Shown: one piece after another, positions 25,944 through 34,719 of the stretch
Position numbering within the stretch: position 1 is the stretch's first letter
Layout: every line of letters begins with the position of its first letter
Source: Burkholderia sp. 8Y
GTDB lineage: Bacteria > Pseudomonadota > Gammaproteobacteria > Burkholderiales > Burkholderiaceae
Length of the DNA: 64,000 bases
NCBI RefSeq assembly: GCF_902506145.1
Contig: NZ_LR733520.1
Coordinates: 654,057 to 718,056 of the forward strand
Direction: 5' to 3'
Translations under genes and position numbers: made by a program
The notes under the pieces: generated by a model
The model's input: only the letters and a program-made list of their open reading frames with translations
What the model was told of the DNA's origin: nothing
Database searches by the model: none

Positions 25944-27270
25944 TTCGCTGTTCGGCCGGCTGGTCATTCTGGTGATCGGCGTGCTGGTGCTGTCGCATCT
26001 CGCGTGGTTCGCCGTGATCCGCATGGAGCGCGACAACTCGCAAACGCGCTATGCCGTCGAGGAAGCGGCCTTTCTCGTCGAGGCGGTGCGGCAGCACATC
26101 GCCAATAGTCCCGACCAGCCGTTGCCCTCGCGCGTGCGTATCGTGCCGCTTCAGGCCGCGGACGTTCCGCAGCCCGCGAGCGGCGACGAGCTTCCGCGTC
26201 CGCTCTCGCGCTTCATCGAGGACATGAAGGACCGCCTTCCCGATGGCACCGAGGTGCGCCCCGGTCCGCCCGGCGCGCCGCCTAGCGTCTGGGTTCACGG
26301 CGCGAAGGACGCCGGCTGGATCGTCGTGCCGGTGCAGCCGCTACGGCCGCCGCGTTCGCGCGACCGCATGCTCGTGTGGCTCGCCATCATCTTTTCGGCG
26401 GCCGTGCTCGCCGCGCTTTTTGCCGCGTGGCAATTGCAATCGCCGCTGCGCTCGCTCGCGCAGGCGGTCGCGCGTTTCGGACGCGGCCAGCCTACGCCGC
26501 CCGTGCCGGAGCGCGGCCCGCGCGAACTGCGTCAGCTCACGCACGGCTTCAATCAGATGGTGCGCGAAGTCTCGCAAAGCGAGAACGATCGCGCCGTGAT
26601 GCTCGCGGGCGTCGCGCACGATCTGAAGACGCCGCTTGCGCGGCTGCGCCTGCGCGCCGAAATGATGGACGACGACAAGACGCGCGACGGCGTGGTGCGC
26701 GACGTCGATTCCATGGCGCATATCGTCGATCAATTTCTGGTCTTCGCGCACGACCGCCCGGACGGCAGCGAGCCCGTCACGGTGGATCATCAGTGCGAGC
26801 GCATCGCGCGGGCGTATCGCGCGGTCGCGCCGGGTGCGGACACCGTGCGCCTGAAGCTCGAAGCGGGGCCGGCGTTCGTGCTGCCGGCCGCGACGCTCGA
26901 TCGCCTGCTCTCGAATCTGCTCGATAACGCCCACGCGTATGGCGCGCCGCCCATCGACATCGAAACGCGGCGCGAGGCGAAGGGCTGGGTGCTGTGCGTG
27001 TCGGATCAGGGCAAGGGGATCGCGCCGGACGATCTCATCAAGGCGAGCCGCCCGTTCGTGCGGCTCGATCCGGCGCGCGGCGGCAGCGGGCATAGCGGAC
27101 TGGGGCTCGCCATCGTCGAGCGGCTCGCGCGGCGCGCGGGCGGAGAGTGCGAGATCGGCAATCAGGTGGACGGCGGCTTGCAGGTCGTGATGACCTTTCC
27201 GTTCGACGTCGCCACGCGCACGGTCATGGAACGCCGCGCCGGACCGCAGCACGAGGAGCGCGCGCTCTGA
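25927..27270 (+). CDS. sensor histidine kinase, EnvZ/CpxA type
   Basis: The 447-residue kinase has a first membrane helix at about 9-31 and a periplasmic domain rich in Pro (about 35-145). A second helix lies at about 148-170, followed by a HAMP region. The H box is H231-D-L-K-T-P-L-A-R-L, and the ATP-binding domain has N (L-L-S-N-L-L-D-N-A) and G boxes (D-Q-G-K-G-I-A and G-H-S-G-L-G-L). Gene order and membrane layout parallel CpxA. The signal is unknown. Confidence 0.9.
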   Translation: MRRPIDSLFGRLVILVIGVLVLSHLAWFAVIRMERDNSQTRYAVEEAAFLVEAVRQHIANSPDQPLPSRVRIVPLQAADVPQPASGDELPRPLSRFIEDMKDRLPDGTEVRPGPPGAPPSVWVHGAKDAGWIVVPVQPLRPPRSRDRMLVWLAIIFSAAVLAALFAAWQLQSPLRSLAQAVARFGRGQPTPPVPERGPRELRQLTHGFNQMVREVSQSENDRAVMLAGVAHDLKTPLARLRLRAEMMDDDKTRDGVVRDVDSMAHIVDQFLVFAHDRPDGSEPVTVDHQCERIARAYRAVAPGADTVRLKLEAGPAFVLPAATLDRLLSNLLDNAHAYGAPPIDIETRREAKGWVLCVSDQGKGIAPDDLIKASRPFVRLDPARGGSGHSGLGLAIVERLARRAGGECEIGNQVDGGLQVVMTFPFDVATRTVMERRAGPQHEERAL

Positions 27271-27286
27271 CGACGCGCGCTTTTTT
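27258..27286 (+). terminator. Terminator after the kinase gene
   Basis: GCGCGC arms overlap the last codons of the kinase gene and are followed by six T. It sits between the convergent kinase and the small gene at 27295. Confidence 0.7.
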
Positions 27287-27294
27287 CATGAGGC

Positions 27295-27558
27295 TTAGTC
27301 GAACAGCGTCTCCAGTGCCGACGCCGCCTCGCTGTCCACCGTGTTGTATGTCACCGTCGATGCCTCGAAGATGTAATGCGTCGTGTACTTGCCGAGGCGC
27401 GACAGGATCTCCTCCTGAATGACTTCCGGCGCCAAGTCGATCTTCAGATACCACGCGGTGGACGACAGCCGCGTCTGGTACGAGCCGTACTCCGCGAGCA
27501 ATTGATCGAACGTTTCAGCGTCCTGATCGCGGCACACGATGACCAGATTTCCCTTCAT
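27295..27558 (-). CDS. conserved hypothetical small protein
   Basis: The 87-residue protein starts M-K-G-N-L-V-I-V-C-R-D-Q-D-A-E-T-F-D-Q-L. It has no signal peptide, no membrane helix and no motif I can name. The frame is open farther upstream to 27780, but the ATG at 27558 follows a GGAGG ribosome-binding site and the upstream extension overlaps the cyclase gene. The composition (alternating hydrophobic strands and amphipathic helices) suggests a small alpha/beta fold. Function not recognised. Confidence 0.65.
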   Translation of the reverse strand: MKGNLVIVCRDQDAETFDQLLAEYGSYQTRLSSTAWYLKIDLAPEVIQEEILSRLGKYTTHYIFEASTVTYNTVDSEAASALETLFD

Positions 27559-27653
27559 GCAATCCTCCCGATAACGGCAACGCAGTCGATACCCAGGATC
27601 GATGATACCTGCGCGGACATGTCCGTGTGGCGACGAGGGGAATGGCGGCGGCG

Positions 27654-29336
27654 CTACTTGCCCGCGAGCGAATCTTCGGTGTGACGCGCGGGCGGCGGGT
27701 CGGCGGGGCGCACCTCGCTGCGGTCGCGCCCGCGCGATTTCGCCTCGTAGAGCGCGAGATCGGCGCGCGAGAGAATCCATTCGAGCGCGTCGTCGCTGGC
27801 CTGTTCGGTGATGCCGATGCTGACCGAAAGCACGGCTTCGTCCGGCAGATGCGCGCAGTGCTCGAGATGAAACCGCTTGCGCAGCCGCTCCAGCACGGCT
27901 TGCGCATCGGCAAGCGTGGTCTGCGGCAGGAGGATGCCGAATTCCTCGCCGCCGAGCCGCCCGATCGCATCGCTCGGACGGAGCTGCTCGCGGCAGACCT
28001 GCGCGAAGTGCTCGAGCGCGCGGTCGCCGGACGCGTGTCCATAGCGGTCGTTGATCTGCTTGAAGTGGTCGAGATCCGCGATGGCGACCGACAGCGGCGT
28101 GCCGGTCGAGCGCGCCAGTTCCACTTCGTGCCGCAGCGTGTCGAGGAAGTAGCGGCGCGACAGCGCGCCCGTGAGCGCATCGTGCCGCGCCTCCGCCGAC
28201 AGCAGCGTGTTGGCCGATTGCAACTGCTCCGCGAGATCGCGCGTCGCGCGGTGCAGCCGGCGCTCGCGCGAATACGACGTCGCGATCACGACAGCGAGCG
28301 TCACGACGCCCAGCATCGTCAGAAAGACGAGCAGGCGGTCGCGGCTATGGTTGCGCGTGATTTCCGTCCAGCTCGTGAGCGGGTGAACGATATGCGCCGA
28401 CAAGCCCGAATTGAGGCCCGTGCGTTCGTCGTAGAGCGAGGGCACGGCGCCGCCGTTGGCGGCATAGAAGCCCTGCGCGAGCGCGGGCGCGAGCCAGGGC
28501 GCCGACTGCAGCATGTGGTCGCCGACATGCTCGATGCGCAGCGGCGCGAACGCGTCGCGGCGATAGTGCTCGAGGCGCTCGCGCGCCGTCATGCGACCGA
28601 CGGGCGCATCCGGCATCGCCTGATATTCGAGCCGGCCGTCGTGCGCCATCACCACGACGCCGTTTTCGTCCGTGACGAACGTGCCCGGGCGCGACACCCA
28701 ATGCCGCAGCCGGTCGATGCTCACCTTCGCGATCACCGCGCCGACCAGGAGCCCGTCCTCGTAGACCGGCGCGGCGATGAAGATGCCCGGTTCGCCCGAC
28801 AGCCTGCCGACGCCGTACACCTCCACGAAGCCGCCGAGTAGCGCGCGCACGACGTAGCCGCGCCCGCTCATGTCGTAGCCGATGAAGCTGTCGTCGTCGC
28901 TGGCGTTGCTCGATGCAATGCAGTAGCCCTGCTCGTTCACGAGCCAGATGGAGTCGAGTCCCGAGAAGCCCTGCGCGTCGTGCAGGAAGCGGTTCACCTT
29001 GTCCAGCCCGGGCCGCGCGATCCATTGCGCGCGCCGCACGGGTTCGGTGATCTTCGCGTTCGACGCATAGCGCCGCGACTCGGCGAGCGCGCGCTGCGTG
29101 AGATCCATCTGCGCGAGCGTCGCGGGAATCGCGCGGGACATGGCGAGGTCGCTCGCGATGATCTGCGCCATGTTGTCGACGATGGACGCCGCCATCTGGC
29201 GCTCGGTACGCACGGTGGCCGTCATCTCCTGCTGTACCATCCGGTCCGACAGCAGCCCGGCGGCGACCCAGCAGCCGAGCGCGAGCAGCGCGAGGCAAAG
29301 CGTCGCGATGGCACGGTGCAGGAGGAGCTTGTTCAT
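27654..29336 (-). CDS. membrane-bound diguanylate cyclase with periplasmic sensor
   Basis: The 560-residue protein has a first membrane helix (about 8-28) and a large periplasmic double-Cache-like sensor (about 35-315). A second helix (about 325-345) leads to a C-terminal GGDEF domain with G-G-E-E-F near residues 462-466. An inhibitory I-site R-P-S-D lies five residues before it. It should make cyclic di-GMP and be product-inhibited. I chose the ATG at 29336 over an upstream in-frame GTG because it begins the charged-then-hydrophobic leader M-N-K-L-L-L-H-R. Confidence 0.9.
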   Translation of the reverse strand: MNKLLLHRAIATLCLALLALGCWVAAGLLSDRMVQQEMTATVRTERQMAASIVDNMAQIIASDLAMSRAIPATLAQMDLTQRALAESRRYASNAKITEPVRRAQWIARPGLDKVNRFLHDAQGFSGLDSIWLVNEQGYCIASSNASDDDSFIGYDMSGRGYVVRALLGGFVEVYGVGRLSGEPGIFIAAPVYEDGLLVGAVIAKVSIDRLRHWVSRPGTFVTDENGVVVMAHDGRLEYQAMPDAPVGRMTARERLEHYRRDAFAPLRIEHVGDHMLQSAPWLAPALAQGFYAANGGAVPSLYDERTGLNSGLSAHIVHPLTSWTEITRNHSRDRLLVFLTMLGVVTLAVVIATSYSRERRLHRATRDLAEQLQSANTLLSAEARHDALTGALSRRYFLDTLRHEVELARSTGTPLSVAIADLDHFKQINDRYGHASGDRALEHFAQVCREQLRPSDAIGRLGGEEFGILLPQTTLADAQAVLERLRKRFHLEHCAHLPDEAVLSVSIGITEQASDDALEWILSRADLALYEAKSRGRDRSEVRPADPPPARHTEDSLAGK

Positions 29337-30151
29337 CGGTGTGGCCTGTCGCGGCGTCACGCCGCGGCGAGCGGGCGTTCGGCGTGCGCGCGCCGCGCGG
29401 CCGGCAGCATGCGCGGGCCGCGCAGGGCCGGCTCGTGCGGGGACTCGCCGCCGCCGCCCAAAAACGCGATAATCGCCGCCCTGGGACGGACGCTCAGCCG
29501 GTCCGCCCGGGCGCGTTCATTGCGTCGCAGGGTCGCGGCAGCGGCGCCCTTTGCATGCGCGCGAGGCTCGGGTGTGCGGCCGGAGGCGTGTCTCGCGTCT
29601 GTCGGACGGCCTGCCGACTCGTTCTTGGCGTCTCGCATTGCATCGGCGCTCATTTATTGTTTGTGACAAGCCCAGATTGGACGATGTTTTTCGTCGTCTA
29701 TCAAGCGCCTTATTGCGGCGAACGGCGTTCGCCCAACACATTGCCTCGCGACGCCGCGGTTCGCTTGCGGCGGCGGCACGCTTGTGCGTGCATCGGCCCG
29801 GTATCGACGCAATAGCGACGCAATAGCGACCGAAAGCGCCATGCAAGGGAAAAGCGCGGCGCGCGGGGGCGCGCCGGCCCTTCAGTTCGGCCTTGCCGTG
29901 CCGTTGTGCAACAGAAGCCGCGCGCCGCGCCGAAGTTCGGCAGGAAAGGTTGTGCCTGTCATCGTGAGTGGTGTAGTGTCGCTCGGTTCAGCGTGAGCGC
30001 GGCCGTGCGAGTCGTCCGCCAGGCGGCCGCACGCGTTGAACCCGTCACGGTGGCGACGGTGAGGGGGCTCGCCCGGACGACGGCGTTCGCCGTCTCGAGC
30101 ATCATCCGCGCCTTGCGCGGTCGTAACACAGCCTTACGGGGAGGGCTCTGA
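29337..30151. other. 815-base stretch without a supported gene
   Basis: Several overlapping short frames exist, but none shows recognisable protein sequence or a ribosome-binding site. A short tandem repeat of GACGCAATAGC (two copies and a partial third) lies at 29815-29839. The promoters of the divergent cyclase and ABC permease genes must lie here. Much of the composition is Arg-rich in every frame, as in non-coding GC-rich DNA. Confidence 0.5.
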
Positions 30152-31903
30152 ATGGAATTTGGTTTCAATCTGAATCGCACGGCGAACGCGTCCGCCTGGC
30201 GACTCCTGCCCAACCGCTGGGACTTCGTGGCGTTCCCGATGATCATCTGCATCATCGCGCTCGCCGCCGTCGGCTTTCACGAGACGCTCGCGCCCATCTC
30301 GACACTGCAAACGCAGGCGATCTCGCTCGACCCCGCGAATCTTCCCGAATACGCGTTGCGCACGACCTTGCGCATGCTGGCCGCGATGGTCGCGTCGCTC
30401 ATCTTCACGCTCGCCTACGGCACGCTCGCGGCGAAGAGCCGGCGCGCGTCCGTCGTGCTGGTGCCGATTCTCGACATCCTCCAGTCGGTGCCGGTGCTCG
30501 GCTACATCTCCTTCACTGTCACGTTCTTTCTTGCGCTCTTTCCGGGGCGCGTGATCGGCGCGGAGTGCGCTGCGATCTTCGCGATCTTCACGAGCCAGGC
30601 GTGGAACATGACGTTCAGCTTCTACCAGTCGCTGCGCACGGTGCCACGCGACCTGGACGAAGTCTCGCGCGGCTTTCACCTGACCAACTGGCAACGGTTC
30701 TGGAAACTCGAAGTGCCGTTCTCGATGCCCGGCCTCATCTGGAACATGATGATGTCGATGTCGGGCGGCTGGTTCTTCGTCGTGGCCTCGGAAGCGATCA
30801 CGGTCGGCAATCGCAGTATCGTCCTGCCGGGCATCGGCGCGTATCTCGCTGCCGCGATCGGCGAGCGCAACCTCGGCGCGATCGGCTGGGTGATTCTCGC
30901 GATGACCGTCGTGATTCTCGCCTACGACCAGCTGATGTTCCGCCCGCTCGTCGCCTGGGCGGACAAGTTCCGCATGGAGAACACGAGTTCGGGCAATGCG
31001 CCGGAATCGTGGCTGCTCGACCTGATTCGCCGCACGCGCCTGATTCACCGCCTGCTCGTGCCGGCCGGATGGATTCTCGCGAAGGCGGCGCGCGTGCCGA
31101 TCAAACTGCCGTCGCTGCAAGGCGTGCGGCTGCCGTTGCGCGCGCCGGTGTCATCGACGCGCGCGGGCGATATCACGTGGGGCGCGGTCGTGCTCGTCGT
31201 CACGGCGTTCGTCGTCTGGAAGGTGGTGTCGTTCGTCGCGACGGGCGTCACCTGGGGCGAAGTGGGCCACGTCTTCGTTCTCGGCTTCATCACGCTCATC
31301 CGCGTGGTGGTGCTCATTGCGATCGCGTCGGTGATCTGGGTGCCGATAGGCGTGCTGATCGGCCTGCGCCCGGCGCTCGCCGAGAAGTTCCAGCCACTCG
31401 CGCAGTTCCTCGCGGCGTTCCCGGCGAATCTGCTGTTTCCGGTGTTCGTCGTGGTGATCGTGCGCTGGCATCTGAATCCGGATATCTGGCTGTCGCCGCT
31501 CATCGTGCTCGGAACGCAGTGGTATATCCTGTTCAACGTGATCGCGGGCGCGTCGGCTTATCCGAACGATTACCGCGAGGCTGCGACGAACTTTCAGATC
31601 CGCGGCTGGCAGTGGTGGAAGAAGGTCATGCTGCCGGGCATTTTCCCGTACTACGTCACCGGCGCGATCACCGCTTCGGGCGGCGCGTGGAACGCGAGCA
31701 TCGTCGCGGAGGCGGTGTCGTGGGGCAAAACCAGTGTCGTCGCTCACGGACTCGGCGCGTATATCGCGCAGAACACGGCGGACGGCGACTATCCGAAGAT
31801 CATTCTCGGCATTGCCGTGATGTCGCTCTTCGTGACGCTGTTCAACCGCCTGTTGTGGCGCCCGCTATACGCCTACGCCGAAGCGCGGCTTCGACTGGAT
31901 TGA
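30152..31903 (+). CDS. NitT/TauT-type ABC transporter permease with two permease domains
   Basis: The 583-residue protein contains two binding-protein-dependent permease domains in one chain. The first (about 60-275) has the contact loop T-V-P-R-D-L-D-E-V-S-R-G-F-H-L. The second (about 340-575) has Y-P-N-D-Y-R-E-A-A-T-N-F-Q-I-R-G-W. Single-domain permeases are about 260 residues, so this is a fused pair. It is followed 12 bases later by its ATPase. No binding protein is adjacent, so the substrate (nitrate, sulfonate or similar) is not known. Confidence 0.87.
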   Translation: MEFGFNLNRTANASAWRLLPNRWDFVAFPMIICIIALAAVGFHETLAPISTLQTQAISLDPANLPEYALRTTLRMLAAMVASLIFTLAYGTLAAKSRRASVVLVPILDILQSVPVLGYISFTVTFFLALFPGRVIGAECAAIFAIFTSQAWNMTFSFYQSLRTVPRDLDEVSRGFHLTNWQRFWKLEVPFSMPGLIWNMMMSMSGGWFFVVASEAITVGNRSIVLPGIGAYLAAAIGERNLGAIGWVILAMTVVILAYDQLMFRPLVAWADKFRMENTSSGNAPESWLLDLIRRTRLIHRLLVPAGWILAKAARVPIKLPSLQGVRLPLRAPVSSTRAGDITWGAVVLVVTAFVVWKVVSFVATGVTWGEVGHVFVLGFITLIRVVVLIAIASVIWVPIGVLIGLRPALAEKFQPLAQFLAAFPANLLFPVFVVVIVRWHLNPDIWLSPLIVLGTQWYILFNVIAGASAYPNDYREAATNFQIRGWQWWKKVMLPGIFPYYVTGAITASGGAWNASIVAEAVSWGKTSVVAHGLGAYIAQNTADGDYPKIILGIAVMSLFVTLFNRLLWRPLYAYAEARLRLD

Positions 31904-31915
31904 GGACGAGTTCCG

Positions 31916-33304
31916 ATGCAGAACCTTAAAAATACCCAGACGCCCGCCCAGCAGGCGGCGGTGCGTACGCCCGGCTCGCCCGCCGGCGCGCCGGCAGCGG
32001 CAGCGCAAAAGCCGCCGCGCCTCGGCGCGGAGATTCTGCGCGTGCAGAACGTGAGCCGCGGCTTCAACAAGACGCAGGGCGAACTGCTCGTGCTCGACGA
32101 CGCGAATCTCTCGTTGCGCGAAGGCGAAATCGTCGGTCTTCTCGGGCGTTCGGGCTCGGGCAAATCGACGCTTCTGCGCATCATCGCCGGCTTGATCGAG
32201 CCGACCGACGGCGAAGTGACTTATCTGAACGAGCCGTTGCGCGGCCCGGCGAAGGGCGTCGCGATGGTGTTTCAGACCTTCGCGCTCTTTCCGTGGCTGA
32301 CCGTGCTGCAAAACGTCGAAGCCGGACTCGAAGCGCAGGGCGTGGGTGCGCGCGAGCGCCGCGAGCGGGCGCTCGCGGCCATCGACCTGATCGGTCTCGA
32401 CGGTTTTGAGAACGCCTATCCGCGCGAACTGTCGGGCGGCATGCGCCAGCGCGTGGGCTTTGCGCGGGCGCTCGTCGTCGATCCGACGCTGCTGCTGATG
32501 GACGAGCCGTTCTCCGCGCTCGACGTGCTGACCGCCGAAAACCTGCGCACCGATCTGCTCGATCTCTGGACGCAGGGGCGTCTGCCGATCAAGTCCGTGC
32601 TGATCGTGACGCACAACATCGAGGAAGCGGTGTTCATGTGCGACCGCATTCTCGTGCTGTCGTCGAATCCGGGCCGCGTGATGGCTGAGATCAAGGTGCC
32701 GTTCAAGCATCCGCGCAACCGGCTGGACCCGGCGTTCCGGCGGCTGGTGGACGACATCTACGCGAAGATGACCGCGCGTCAGCTCGACGACGCGAAGAAG
32801 AAGGGACTGGAACTCGGAAGCTGGCTGCCTTCCGTGTCGACGAACCTGATGGCCGGTCTCATCGAAACGCTCGCCGCCGAGCCGTACCACGGCCGCGCGG
32901 ACATGCCGGAAATCGCGCGCACGCTGCATCTGGAAGTCGACGAACTCTTTCCGATCGCGGAAGTGCTGCAACATCTCGGCTTCGCGGATGTGCGCGAAGG
33001 CGACATCTACCTGACGCCGCAGGCCCGCGTCTTCGCGGAGTTCGGCACGCAGGAGCGCAAGATGATGTTCGCCGAGCACTTGCTGCGTCACGTGCCGCTC
33101 GCCGCGCGAATCAAGAAGGTGCTGAACGAGCGGCCGGGGCATCGCGCGCCGCGCGTGCGCTTCGAGCAGGAACTGGAAGACTTCCTCTCCGACAAGGCCG
33201 CGCAGGAGACGCTCGATGCGGTCATCGACTGGGGACGTTACGGCGAAATCTTCTCCTATAACGATCAGACGGAGATGCTGAGTCTGGAGGACGTCGAAGC
33301 CTGA
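31916..33304 (+). CDS. NitT/TauT-type ABC ATPase with C-terminal AAA-associated domain
   Basis: The 462-residue protein has a variable N-terminus (1-40). The ATPase has Walker A G-R-S-G-S-G-K-S-T, signature L-S-G-G-M-R-Q-R and Walker B L-L-L-M-D-E-P-F-S-A-L-D. An extra domain of about 150 residues (about 305-450) resembles the AAA-associated C-terminal domain of certain nitrate/sulfonate-type ATPases and may sense a signal. It is the second gene of a two-gene operon and is followed by a strong terminator. Confidence 0.87.
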   Translation: MQNLKNTQTPAQQAAVRTPGSPAGAPAAAAQKPPRLGAEILRVQNVSRGFNKTQGELLVLDDANLSLREGEIVGLLGRSGSGKSTLLRIIAGLIEPTDGEVTYLNEPLRGPAKGVAMVFQTFALFPWLTVLQNVEAGLEAQGVGARERRERALAAIDLIGLDGFENAYPRELSGGMRQRVGFARALVVDPTLLLMDEPFSALDVLTAENLRTDLLDLWTQGRLPIKSVLIVTHNIEEAVFMCDRILVLSSNPGRVMAEIKVPFKHPRNRLDPAFRRLVDDIYAKMTARQLDDAKKKGLELGSWLPSVSTNLMAGLIETLAAEPYHGRADMPEIARTLHLEVDELFPIAEVLQHLGFADVREGDIYLTPQARVFAEFGTQERKMMFAEHLLRHVPLAARIKKVLNERPGHRAPRVRFEQELEDFLSDKAAQETLDAVIDWGRYGEIFSYNDQTEMLSLEDVEA

Positions 33305-33327
33305 TTGCGCGGGCGCTCGCCCATACG

Positions 33328-33366
33328 AAAAGCGCGGTTTCCGAGGACGGAAACCGCGCTTTTTTG
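33328..33366 (+). terminator. Bidirectional terminator
   Basis: Near-perfect arms AAAAGCGCGGTTTCC / GGAAACCGCGCTTTT with a short loop, A-run on the left and T-run on the right. It serves the ABC operon and the convergent lipoprotein genes. Confidence 0.9.
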
Positions 33367-33386
33367 TTTTCGCCGGCGCTCGATGC

Positions 33387-33911
33387 TTACTGCAGATTGC
33401 CCCAACGCTCGACCGCAGGCTCCGCCGACGCCCACTTCCAGCCCTCGGTCTGCTTGCATGCGCTGGCCACGAACCAGTCGGCGTGCGCGTTGGCATCGTC
33501 GCCGTCCACGACGGAGAACGCAAACTCCTTGCAGCTTGCGAGCGCGTTGTCGAATTCGCGCAGCACGCGCACGTCGCCGTGGCCGTTTTCGATCGGCAGC
33601 GTGTGTTTGACCTTCCACGGGCGCGTTTCGCCGACCGCCGACATGCCCGCCGCCACCGCGATGGCGACTTGCTGGTCCGTGTGCAGCGACTTCGACACGC
33701 GCTTCACGGCTTCGTCGGTGGCGGCCTGCACCGCGATGCCGACGCCTAAGCCGATTGCCGGATTCGTCGTGACCGCGCCGGTCGCGATGCCTGCGGCTGC
33801 GCCCGTCGCCGCGCCGATGGACGCGCATCCGCTCATCGTCACACATGCGGCTGCGATAGCCGCCGCGAGACCGAAGCGAAGCGCGGGATGAACTGCGAGC
33901 CGCACCGTCAT
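33387..33911 (-). CDS. putative lipoprotein, paralogue of the next gene
   Basis: The 174-residue protein has a lipoprotein signal ending V-T-M-S-G-C (Cys at about 28), then a Gly/Ala-rich stretch that may form a glycine zipper (about 30-60). A soluble C-terminal domain ends G-W-K-W-A-S-A-E-P-A-V-E-R-W-G-N-L-Q. The ATG overlaps the stop of the upstream gene in an ATGA arrangement. The C-terminal 20 residues match the upstream gene closely, so the two are tandem paralogues. Function not recognised. Confidence 0.75.
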   Translation of the reverse strand: MTVRLAVHPALRFGLAAAIAAACVTMSGCASIGAATGAAAGIATGAVTTNPAIGLGVGIAVQAATDEAVKRVSKSLHTDQQVAIAVAAGMSAVGETRPWKVKHTLPIENGHGDVRVLREFDNALASCKEFAFSVVDGDDANAHADWFVASACKQTEGWKWASAEPAVERWGNLQ

Positions 33912-34462
33912 TGCAGCGAGCCCCAACGCGGCGTGGCGGGTTCGGCCGACGCCCACTTCCACTTGGCGCCGTCGCGGCAGACGGACGCGACGTAGAACGC
34001 GCTGTCGGCGGGGCGGTCCTTGGTGGCGTCGCGATCGACGGAGAACACGATCTCCTTGCAGTCGAGCGCGCCGCTGCTGATCGTGCGGCTGACGGTCACG
34101 CGGCCTTTTTCGTCTTCTTCGAGCGGGACCGAGTGCGTGACGACCCACGGAGCCACGGCGCCCACGGTGAGCGGGCCTGCCACGGCGGCAATCTTGTCCT
34201 GTGTATCCGTATGGACGATGCGCTGCGTGTACTGAACGCCCGCGCGCGCCGCCGCCACCGCGCCGAGGCCGATGCCGGTGGCCACTGCGGCGTTGCTTGT
34301 CACTTGCCCGGCAATCGCGGCGCCCGCGATACCCGCGCCCGCCGTGGCGCCTTCGCTATAAAGGGAGTTGCATCCGCTGAGAGTCAGACACGCAATGACG
34401 CCGCTCGTGATCGCGGCGAGCGCGGCGGCGCGTTTGCCGCGCCGGGGGACACAAATCTGCAT
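33908..34462 (-). CDS. putative lipoprotein, tandem paralogue
   Basis: The 184-residue protein has a lipoprotein signal (L-T-L-S-G-C, Cys about 31), a glycine/alanine-rich segment (A-G-A-G-I-A-G-A-A-I-A-G-Q-V) and the same C-terminal pattern (K-W-K-W-A-S-A-E-P-A-T-P-R-W-G-S-L-Q) as the downstream gene. The frame extends further, but the ATG at 34462 has a GAAGGA ribosome-binding site and opens the signal sequence. Likely an outer- or inner-membrane lipoprotein. Function unknown. Confidence 0.75.
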   Translation of the reverse strand: MQICVPRRGKRAAALAAITSGVIACLTLSGCNSLYSEGATAGAGIAGAAIAGQVTSNAAVATGIGLGAVAAARAGVQYTQRIVHTDTQDKIAAVAGPLTVGAVAPWVVTHSVPLEEDEKGRVTVSRTISSGALDCKEIVFSVDRDATKDRPADSAFYVASVCRDGAKWKWASAEPATPRWGSLQ

Positions 34463-34675
34463 GTTGCTTTTTCCTTCGTCTGCCGTTTTTTCTCGCTGCG
34501 ATCTTCCGTGAGACCGCCGCCGACGTTCCTTCGAGCAGGCACCTGCATCCAGGTACTTGTCGCGGGCTTCGGGCATTTTGAAGCATGCTTCTAATTACCG
34601 CCTCGGGAAAATTGCAAGAAATTGCAAGCGGCGGGAACGCGTTGCGCAATTCGTAACGCGACCGCGCAAAGGTCG

Positions 34676-34704
34676 CCGCGAAAGGCTGCGAAAGCCTTTC
34701 GCGG
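34676..34704. repeat. Perfect 12-base inverted repeat
   Basis: Arms CCGCGAAAGGCT and AGCCTTTCGCGG flank a five-base loop just past the stop of the sigma-54 regulator at 34720. There is no T-run, so it may be a factor-dependent terminator or RNA-stabilising hairpin. A palindrome GAAGCATGCTTC lies at 34580-34591 and a doubled AAATTGCAAG at 34608-34628. Confidence 0.6.
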
Positions 34705-34719
34705 CGGTGTTGCCGGGAA

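Noticed and set aside
29906..30151. 81-codon frame ending exactly before the ABC permease ATG
   Set aside because: Adjacent placement is suggestive, but the sequence is Arg/Ala/Val-rich low complexity with no ribosome-binding site or recognisable domain.
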